Of a stretch of DNA of 8,185 nucleotides, positions 1-4,837 are shown piece after piece. The position numbers and the translations under genes were made by a program. Every line of letters starts with the position of its first letter. The stretch's first letter is position 1. The notes under the pieces were generated by a model. The model ran no database searches and was not told the DNA's origin. It saw nothing but the letters and a program-made list of their open reading frames with translations. The stretch comes from Phycisphaerae bacterium (GTDB lineage Bacteria > Planctomycetota > Phycisphaerae > Sedimentisphaerales > Anaerohalosphaeraceae): positions 1 to 8,185 of the forward strand of contig PXAQ01000258.1 of NCBI GenBank assembly GCA_003567095.1. The letters are read 5' to 3'.

Positions 1-1499
1 ATCTCATCGCCTTTCTCAAACCGCTTGCCCAGGATAGTATCGTAGCCTTCGGGCAGGCGGCTGATCACCCCTTCTGCTCCCGCCTGGCGGGCCGCCAGCT
101 TGATCCTTTCATCTTCCGGGTCGCTTAAAACATCACCGATCCAGATGTTTTCCCGGGCCGTCAGCGGATACTGGATATAGTCCTGGAAAATCATCGTAAT
201 CTCCCGCCGCAGGGTCTGCAGGTCAAAGGCATGGTAATCCAGCCCGTCCATGGTGATCCGCCCCGCCATGGGATCGTAAAGCCGGCAGAGCAGCTTGGCT
301 AAAGTAGTTTTACCGGCCCCGTTGTCGCCGACTAAAGCGACAACTTCCCCGGGCCGGATCTGCAGGTTGATTTCCTTTAAAACAGCTCTTTCTGACATTG
401 GATAGGAAAAAGAAACACCTTCAAAGATAATGCCCTGGCGCATCGGCCGAGGCGGGGAGAGAGTTTTTTCAGGCACTGCAACCAGCGGTTTTAAATCAAG
501 AAAACCGTAGAAGTGGTTTAAAAACAGGTTGTGCTCGTACAACCCGGCCAGCCCACTCATGATCCCCCGTAAAGCTGCCTGGGCCCGCTGGAAAGCCTGC
601 TGGTACATGACCAGATCACCCAGGGTCAGCACTCCCAGCAAAGTTTGCCAGGCAATCAAGGTAATCATCCCAAAAAGGGAGATAATGGCCACTGCCTGGG
701 CAACCAGGTCGGCCACGGAGCGTTTCCGGGCCAGCTCCAGTCTTTCTCCGCGCAAAATCGCCCGGAGCTCCCTGTACCTCCGGCGGAACAGATCGCCCAG
801 GTCGAATAAACGCAGCTCCTTGGCATAAAAAACATCGGTCAGCATATGGTGATAGTCATAAACCCGCCGCTCTGTTTCAGTGCGGCGGGTGTACCAGTTA
901 TACAGGCGATCGGAGTGCTTCATTTTTACAACTATCCCGGGTACTGCAGCAATAAATAAAACCAGGGCTATAATCCAGTTCAGGTAAATCAAAAGACCGG
1001 CCAGGGCTACAAGCGAGATTGCATTTTGAATCAACCCGGTTAAATCTCGCACAATGCTGGTCGGACGATATAAAGCTTCACGCTGGGCCCGGTAGAAAGT
1101 ATCGTGATAGTGGGAGTCTTCGTAGTAGGCCAGATCTACCGCCGCTGACTGGCGGTGAATAATATCTGCTATGTAATCTGTAACCAGCTGGCTTTTATGC
1201 TCCTCAACAATTTCAGAGGCAGCCCGAATGGCAGCAATAAAAAGGGTGACCAGTCCAGTCAAAAAGACCAGGATCATTACTTCCCGCAGGGCAGCCATGA
1301 CAGCGTGAGACCCGATCCCCGCTGCCACCGCGTCAACAGTCAGCTTGACCAGGTATAAAACGGCCAGGGGAAGCAGGGCCTGTAATACCATCAGGACCAG
1401 GCTGGCAATGGTCCAGCCGCGGGTGCTTTCCCAAACCAGGTTTAGGGCGCGACGAACCTGGATCAATCCAGTTAATTTCTGCCAGGTACTATCGCTCAA
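1..1499 (-). CDS. ABC exporter, fused membrane and ATPase domains (partial, 3' end outside window)
   Basis: Read by translating the minus strand: 499 codons are open from a TTG start to the window edge, so the C-terminus is missing. Hydrophobic segments near residues 31-55, 73-92, 160-190 and 265-290 form an exporter-type membrane domain. The nucleotide-binding domain follows: an aromatic A-loop near FSYP (363-367), Walker A GDNGAGKT (391-398) and a Q-loop at Q439 (IFQD). The ABC signature, Walker B and H-loop would lie beyond the edge. The membrane domain begins almost at the N-terminus, so there is no C39 peptidase domain of the kind found in bacteriocin exporters that cut their leaders. 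The start overlaps the end of the upstream radical SAM gene by 11 bases, which suggests coupled translation. Likely role: export of the modified peptide through the inner membrane, as a dimer. The family is certain; the substrate is inferred from context. Confidence 0.93.
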   Translation of the reverse strand, partial: MSDSTWQKLTGLIQVRRALNLVWESTRGWTIASLVLMVLQALLPLAVLYLVKLTVDAVAAGIGSHAVMAALREVMILVFLTGLVTLFIAAIRAASEIVEEHKSQLVTDYIADIIHRQSAAVDLAYYEDSHYHDTFYRAQREALYRPTSIVRDLTGLIQNAISLVALAGLLIYLNWIIALVLFIAAVPGIVVKMKHSDRLYNWYTRRTETERRVYDYHHMLTDVFYAKELRLFDLGDLFRRRYRELRAILRGERLELARKRSVADLVAQAVAIISLFGMITLIAWQTLLGVLTLGDLVMYQQAFQRAQAALRGIMSGLAGLYEHNLFLNHFYGFLDLKPLVAVPEKTLSPPRPMRQGIIFEGVSFSYPMSERAVLKEINLQIRPGEVVALVGDNGAGKTTLAKLLCRLYDPMAGRITMDGLDYHAFDLQTLRREITMIFQDYIQYPLTARENIWIGDVLSDPEDERIKLAARQAGAEGVISRLPEGYDTILGKRFEKGDE

Positions 1500-2622
1500 A
1501 GTTTAACCTCTCATTTTTGTTTCCTTTTCTAATCCTTTTCGCCCGCAGTTTAGCTACTTCACAGAAATAAGGGGTAATTCCGTCCAACTGGCCTGTTTCC
1601 AGGTGGGCATGGCCTGGACACCACAAGCATAAATTTTTCAGGGCGCACTTATGACAGTTCTCCAAAAACTCTTTACGTTGTGAGCGCATATCACGTACCA
1701 GCGGAACAAAATCATTCCAGGCTTCGGATAGAGTTCCTTTTCTCAAGTCATAAGTTGTCCCTACCGCCAATAGGGAGTGACACAGGCGAAAGCGTCCATC
1801 ATAGCTGACATTAAAACTCCCGTTTCCTGCACCACAATGAAATAGATGGTCACAGTTGTAGTGGGCAAACTGCTCATTGATCAATGTATCGCAATTATTC
1901 CTGAGAGCATTGATCCGCATTTCATCCGTTTCTTCAAGAGCGACAATCTGCTCCGGGGTCAGGCGTTCTGCTTGTATTTCTTTATTTCTAACAGGATCAC
2001 CGTCATAACGCAGGTGCAGCTGCGGATCGAAGCGGAAATAATCCTTGGTGTAAGCCCGGCAGAATTCACTAATGGCCTGCTGCTCGTGCAGGTTTGACTG
2101 AATCGCCATTGCCTTCAAACGGATACACACGCCGCTTTGCTGAAGCATGTTCATTCCGTCCATAAACCGCTTGAAAGAACCGGGACAACGTGTTATCGCT
2201 TCGTAGATCTCTCTGGTGAGACTGTACACTGTTACTTCAATGTCACGGGGCGGGTATTTTTGAAAAAGCCCAACATGCTTTTTATTTATTAATGTAGCAT
2301 TAGTGTAAACGGAGACTATTAGTCCCAAACGCTTTAAACCCAGGTAAATGTCTGCAAAGTCTTTTCGCAAAAGGGGTTCACCCCCAGTAACCAAACACCA
2401 CACCGCGCCCATCTCTACAGCCTGAGCGGCAATATTCAAAATTTCCGATGCCCTCAGCTCCCGGTCCAGAGCATCTTTGTCTCCTACCGGCAGGTTAATA
2501 TAACAGTGGCGGCAATTCATGTTACAACGTGCTGTCACCTCCAGATCAAAGCTAATAGGTGCTTTTTTTGCTATTAATTTTTTCCAAAGGCTGAATTGCT
2601 GGATTTCAACAACTTCGGTCAT
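1489..2622 (-). CDS. Radical SAM/SPASM peptide-modifying enzyme (third of three)
   Basis: 377 residues from an ATG start. The radical SAM cluster motif CxxxCxxC is C33, C37, C40, followed by GGEP at 80-83, which binds the SAM amino group. The C-terminal SPASM region has C263, C281, then C323, C326, C332, C335 and C354, the usual ligand pattern for two auxiliary iron-sulfur clusters. Such enzymes start radical chemistry on peptides, typically thioether, C-C or C-O crosslinks, or epimerisation; the reaction cannot be read here. Only 32 residues precede the first cysteine, so there is no N-terminal RRE/PqqD-like domain, and the separate PqqD-like protein probably presents the substrate. It resembles the fusion enzyme at 4838-6832 in the stretch between domains (RNxEIxAxRLxPEQ) and in YDLR-G-AW after the SPASM start, so the two are probably paralogues. 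Nine bases separate it from the methyltransferase gene, with only a weak ribosome binding site. Confidence 0.95.
   Translation of the reverse strand: MTEVVEIQQFSLWKKLIAKKAPISFDLEVTARCNMNCRHCYINLPVGDKDALDRELRASEILNIAAQAVEMGAVWCLVTGGEPLLRKDFADIYLGLKRLGLIVSVYTNATLINKKHVGLFQKYPPRDIEVTVYSLTREIYEAITRCPGSFKRFMDGMNMLQQSGVCIRLKAMAIQSNLHEQQAISEFCRAYTKDYFRFDPQLHLRYDGDPVRNKEIQAERLTPEQIVALEETDEMRINALRNNCDTLINEQFAHYNCDHLFHCGAGNGSFNVSYDGRFRLCHSLLAVGTTYDLRKGTLSEAWNDFVPLVRDMRSQRKEFLENCHKCALKNLCLWCPGHAHLETGQLDGITPYFCEVAKLRAKRIRKGNKNERLNFER
1507..1512 (-). promoter_or_regulatory. Ribosome binding site for the ABC exporter
   Basis: GAGAGG on the minus strand lies 7 bases before the TTG at 1499-1497, inside the end of the preceding radical SAM gene. 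This site decides the TTG start; the first in-frame ATG is within the first membrane segment and would remove part of it. Confidence 0.65.
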
Positions 2623-2631
2623 CGACTTTCA

Positions 2632-3423
2632 CTAACCTTCGCTAAGTGGTTTTTTTAAAACAGCGCCGCCCCGCATCCTATTTTCCGGTATAATTAGATG
2701 TAAAAGATCAAAATAACTTTGCTGAAATTCTGAGTTTAATTCTTCTTCGGATAGAAAACCATGAATGAATTCAATATTATGCCAGAGCATATCACCCGGT
2801 TCATAAGCAATATTCCCTAAGGTAAGCCAGGCCGAAGCCTTTCTGGCCCATTCCATAAAACCTGAATGCATTTTTGCGCCACCCCAATGGAATTGGCATA
2901 CAAAATATCCATTTGGCCGTAAAGCTTTATAAATACGCTGCAGCATTTCTAAACGTCTTTGCCTGGTTGGTACTGAAGAGTACATAGCCGCCGAAAGCCA
3001 GACTACATCGTACGTGTTTTCCTGTAATTCCAACCGGGAAATCTCCTGGATAAGTCCTTCAACAACCAACCCGTGCCGCGATGCATTTTGTATTGCCTGA
3101 TCAACCATTTCCGGGACAAAATCAACAACGGTTACCTGGAAACCAAGCCGAGCCAGGGGAATCATTTCGCGCCCGCCCCCAACTCCGAGCAGTAGCAGCT
3201 GCCCCCTGTTGAAAGGTAATTTTTCCAGCAACTCAGCTTCTTCCGGGTAAAGACCTTCCTCTACAAGATCAGTGCTACTCCAACTTGCCACAACATGCTG
3301 CCGGGCATAAGTCTGCCTGCTGAACTCCACAAGATCGTCAGTCCGCATTACCATTATCGGTATTGATTGAATAAAGTTACCCAGACGAATTAAAAAACGG
3401 GCCAGAGTAATTCTTGGTCTCAT
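2632..3423 (-). CDS. Class I SAM-dependent methyltransferase
   Basis: 263 residues, ATG start with GAGG (3429-3432) 5 bases upstream. A Rossmann-type methyltransferase fold is indicated by motif I LLGVGGGRE (78-86), the acidic residue ending strand 2 (D101, in TVVDF), a YDVVWL strand (138-143) and the post-III segment ALRPNGYFV (167-175). The length is normal for a complete stand-alone enzyme. The first 25 residues are hydrophobic/basic without a clear signal peptide, so a cytoplasmic location is likely. Standing between the S26-like protease and the third radical SAM gene, it is probably a tailoring enzyme that methylates the peptide on N, O or C; the target cannot be deduced. It lacks a cobalamin domain and radical SAM motif, so ordinary polar methyl transfer is expected. 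An older housekeeping role, such as small-molecule methylation, is possible but less likely in this context. Confidence 0.88.
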   Translation of the reverse strand: MRPRITLARFLIRLGNFIQSIPIMVMRTDDLVEFSRQTYARQHVVASWSSTDLVEEGLYPEEAELLEKLPFNRGQLLLLGVGGGREMIPLARLGFQVTVVDFVPEMVDQAIQNASRHGLVVEGLIQEISRLELQENTYDVVWLSAAMYSSVPTRQRRLEMLQRIYKALRPNGYFVCQFHWGGAKMHSGFMEWARKASAWLTLGNIAYEPGDMLWHNIEFIHGFLSEEELNSEFQQSYFDLLHLIIPENRMRGGAVLKKPLSEG

Positions 3424-3435
3424 TCTATCCTCATT

Positions 3436-3449
3436 TTTATCATGATAAA
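3436..3449. repeat. 14-bp perfect palindrome upstream of the methyltransferase gene
   Basis: TTTATCATGATAAA is its own reverse complement. It lies in the 53-base gap between the protease stop and the methyltransferase start, just before the GAGG ribosome binding site. It is too AT-rich and lacks the loop for a strong hairpin, so it could be a protein-binding site or chance. Confidence 0.35.
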
Positions 3450-3476
3450 GCTTCAGGCATTAGTCACTAGCGGTCT

Positions 3477-4073
3477 CTATGGTTGACTTGTTTTATGCAG
3501 AAAAGATCTTAAAAAACTCTTCAATGGCTGGACTAATCTTAGAGGTAATGAAGCCAGTTTCAGAATAGGTACAAGCAGATTGTGCAAACTGAGGAAGGCA
3601 ATGAGGCGGCTTGCAATACCAGTAGTCCGTAATCCCAGGCACATTTCCCTATTCTGCCTTTCCACGCGAACAACTCTTCCCAGGATGTCTTCATTGATAA
3701 CTAAACCATCAACTTTTGAGTTGTTGTCACCCTTCAATAACCATTGGGTTTCTTTATCTGCGATAATTCTGTGAATAACCAGCCTTCCACCGGCCGGATG
3801 TGTGCAAGCTACAACCTCACCTACTTGTGGTTGCCGGGTAGTCACCGGAGCAATAGTCAGTACATCCTGATCTTTAATAAATGGGTACATACTAAAACCA
3901 CAAACCATAGTTCGCAGTAGTACACCACGTTCATTCATAGCACGCAACAACTCCATTTGTCCTATATTGGATAATTGAAGCTCTCCTCCATGTAAGACAT
4001 AATTAGAAGCTGGTTTGTCAGATAATGCATTGAACTTAAGTGATTTTAATGCATAATGATCAATGCTTTTCAT
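3477..4073 (-). CDS. S24/S26 signal-peptidase-like protease, Ser/His type
   Basis: 198 residues. The catalytic serine motif GFSMYP puts Ser61 as nucleophile. The second box, VIHRII, places His101 where bacterial type I signal peptidases such as LepB carry lysine; a Ser/His pair is known for the ER-type branch (SipW, Sec11, archaeal enzymes). A third box, KGDNN (114-118) followed by D122, also fits that branch. Unlike most signal peptidases there is no membrane helix before the serine; residues 1-50 are polar. The only hydrophobic stretch is at the C-terminus (about 156-188) and looks amphipathic with several Arg/Lys. The protein may therefore be cytoplasmic or tail-tethered. In this cluster it is the only candidate protease for leader removal, because the exporter has no peptidase domain. 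The ATG at 4073 has only a weak upstream AGGA; starts at Met40 or Met46 are possible and would keep the catalytic residues. Function on the peptide is inferred. Confidence 0.85.
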   Translation of the reverse strand: MKSIDHYALKSLKFNALSDKPASNYVLHGGELQLSNIGQMELLRAMNERGVLLRTMVCGFSMYPFIKDQDVLTIAPVTTRQPQVGEVVACTHPAGGRLVIHRIIADKETQWLLKGDNNSKVDGLVINEDILGRVVRVERQNREMCLGLRTTGIASRLIAFLSLHNLLVPILKLASLPLRLVQPLKSFLRSFLHKTSQP

Positions 4074-4101
4074 GTTGTGCCCGTCCTAATTAATACTATT
4101 A

Positions 4102-4383
4102 TTAATCTGTTCCATGTTTAACAGCAAGAATACCTCTTTTAATCATTTCCGAAGCAAAACCGAGAACATCTTCTTTAACCTTTGCTGCAGGGGAGTAAAA
4201 CTCCTCCTCCAACTCAGCTGCCACCAGGCTCAATGTTTTTTTGCCATCAAGCTTTTGCCAGATGGCCCGAGCAGTTTCATTCAAGGTATAGAGTTCGTCA
4301 TCCGCATCGCCAATACCCGCCACCAGCGGCACAATGATCATATCGTCCTCGATCACTCTTGCTACCACATCTTCTGAAGGCAT
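4102..4383 (-). CDS. PqqD-like peptide chaperone (RiPP recognition protein)
   Basis: 93 residues from the start chosen here. PqqD-family proteins bind the leader of a precursor peptide and hand it to a radical SAM/SPASM enzyme, as PqqD does for PqqA and PqqE. The sequence fits the family: an N-terminal beta part (VVARVIEDD, MIIVPL), the hallmark LNETARAIWQKLDGKKTL around residues 34-51, and a helical tail with a two-helix pattern ending in KRGILAV. The length is typical. The frame stays open to ATG codons at 4416, 4413 and 4398, but the ATG at 4383 has a consensus GGAGG 8 bases upstream and gives the expected family N-terminus. The gene directly follows the putative precursor. No radical SAM protein in the window has its own recognition domain, so this one may serve all three. 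Confidence 0.9.
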   Translation of the reverse strand: MPSEDVVARVIEDDMIIVPLVAGIGDADDELYTLNETARAIWQKLDGKKTLSLVAAELEEEFYSPAAKVKEDVLGFASEMIKRGILAVKHGTD

Positions 4384-4391
4384 ACAGATGT

Positions 4392-4396
4392 CCTCC
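4392..4396 (-). promoter_or_regulatory. Ribosome binding site deciding the PqqD-like start
   Basis: GGAGG lies 8 bases before the ATG at 4383-4381. It falls inside the longer open frame (codons from 4416), so the longer start would bury the best Shine-Dalgarno site of the region within coding sequence. A GGAAG before the ATG at 4398 is a weaker alternative. Confidence 0.65.
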
Positions 4397-4445
4397 ATGG
4401 TAACTTCCGTCATCATGAGTTAAGCGCACCCCCCGATACCTATTT

Positions 4446-4649
4446 CTAAGATTTTCCACCCCGCGAATGACAGTTGGTACAATTAGTCTCAATCAAATCC
4501 GAACAACCCTGACGTTCAGCATCTCCAGGCCCAGAATATGTTAAAGCCGATTGCTTGCAATGCTCTAAAACTGCTTCTTCTGGATTGCTGCGTACCAGTA
4601 CAATCATTTTTGGTTGGTTCCAAACTTTTTTACCGGTATCTTTTTCCAT
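4446..4649 (-). CDS. Putative RiPP precursor peptide, four cysteines
   Basis: 67 residues from the ATG at 4649. The N-terminal half looks like a leader: a basic start, then WNQPKM (10-15), a hydrophobic VLV and the block RSNPEEAVLEHCK (20-32). That block recalls short peptides next to PqqD/radical SAM genes in Clostridia, but I cannot verify the match. The C-terminal half is a plausible core, rich in Gly, Ser, Thr and Asn, with C49, C57 and C60 (the last two as CxxC), besides C31 in the leader-like part, and ends in GGKS with a terminal Ser67. There is no signal peptide or membrane segment. It is the only short peptide gene in the block and sits between the two radical SAM genes and the PqqD-like gene, right behind a promoter-like site. 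The frame remains open to a TTG at 4730, and an ATG at 4661 is in frame, but that ATG touches its AGGAG; 4649 lies 12 bases from GGAG and 3 from AAAAGG, so the start is uncertain. A small metal-binding protein is the alternative. Confidence 0.75.
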   Translation of the reverse strand: MEKDTGKKVWNQPKMIVLVRSNPEEAVLEHCKQSALTYSGPGDAERQGCSDLIETNCTNCHSRGGKS

Positions 4650-4747
4650 GATCCTTTTCATCTCCTTTAACTTAATTACTGCTATAATATTTTTATTATT
4701 CTTAACTCTCTCGCTAATACTCAAGCACAACCTTATTGACTGTTAAG

Positions 4748-4786
4748 AGAATTATAGCACATTGAATATTCTAAAGCTATAATTCT
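4748..4786. repeat. 11-bp perfect inverted repeat overlapping a promoter
   Basis: AGAATTATAGC (4748-4758) and GCTATAATTCT (4776-4786) are exact reverse complements separated by 17 bases. The spacer holds a further palindrome, GAATATTC (4764-4771), centred almost exactly on the repeat. One arm contains the -10 hexamer of the precursor promoter. The stem is AT-rich and not followed by a T-run, so an operator is more likely than a terminator. A further TGCTATAAT copy is at 4680-4688 on the plus strand. Confidence 0.55.
4751..4759 (-). promoter_or_regulatory. Extended -10 promoter element for the precursor gene
   Basis: TGCTATAAT on the minus strand is a full match to the extended -10 of a housekeeping sigma factor (TGn plus TATAAT). 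No good -35 hexamer is visible at 16-18 bases; the extended -10 may compensate. Transcription would start near 4744, giving an untranslated leader of about 95 bases before the ATG at 4649. It would allow the peptide and the genes downstream to be made independently of, and in excess over, the two upstream enzymes. Confidence 0.5.
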
Positions 4787-4837
4787 GAATAATTATAATT
4801 TTTGTTTTGTTTAATGCCGCATATAGCCCATAATATC

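Larger units (their letters stand above)
4650..4837. other. AT-rich intergenic region before the precursor gene
   Basis: The largest gap in the window, 188 bases. It is very AT-rich: 12 G/C in the 60 bases at 4741-4800. It holds the promoter-like site and inverted repeat described separately, the palindrome AATTATAATT (4791-4800) and the precursor's ribosome binding area (AAAGGAG, 4662-4668). I see no convincing rho-independent terminator for the upstream gene, so read-through is possible. Confidence 0.7.

Noticed and set aside
529..1358. Plus-strand open frames across the exporter gene
   Set aside because: They lie antisense to a continuous ABC exporter frame with clear motifs; their translations show no domain and have no ribosome binding context.
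4089..4106. 7-bp inverted repeat ATTAATA/TATTAAT at the end of the PqqD-like gene
   Set aside because: Pure A-T stem overlapping the stop codon; too weak for a hairpin and expected by chance in AT-rich sequence.
4298..4492. A 64-residue minus-strand frame overlapping the PqqD-like gene
   Set aside because: It overlaps the PqqD-like gene and the end of the precursor in another frame and shows no family features.
4680..4700. Plus-strand promoter from TGCTATAAT at 4680
   Set aside because: No -35 at a sensible distance and no plus-strand gene to serve; an antisense transcript cannot be excluded but is not supported.
4650..4730. Longer precursor starting at TTG 4730 (94 residues)
   Set aside because: The extra 27 residues are Lys/Asn/Ile-rich from an AT-rich gap, lie just after the likely transcript start, and have no properly spaced ribosome binding site.
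4748..4786. Rho-independent terminator for the fusion gene
   Set aside because: The stem is almost all A-T and no T-run follows on the minus strand, so it does not look like a terminator.
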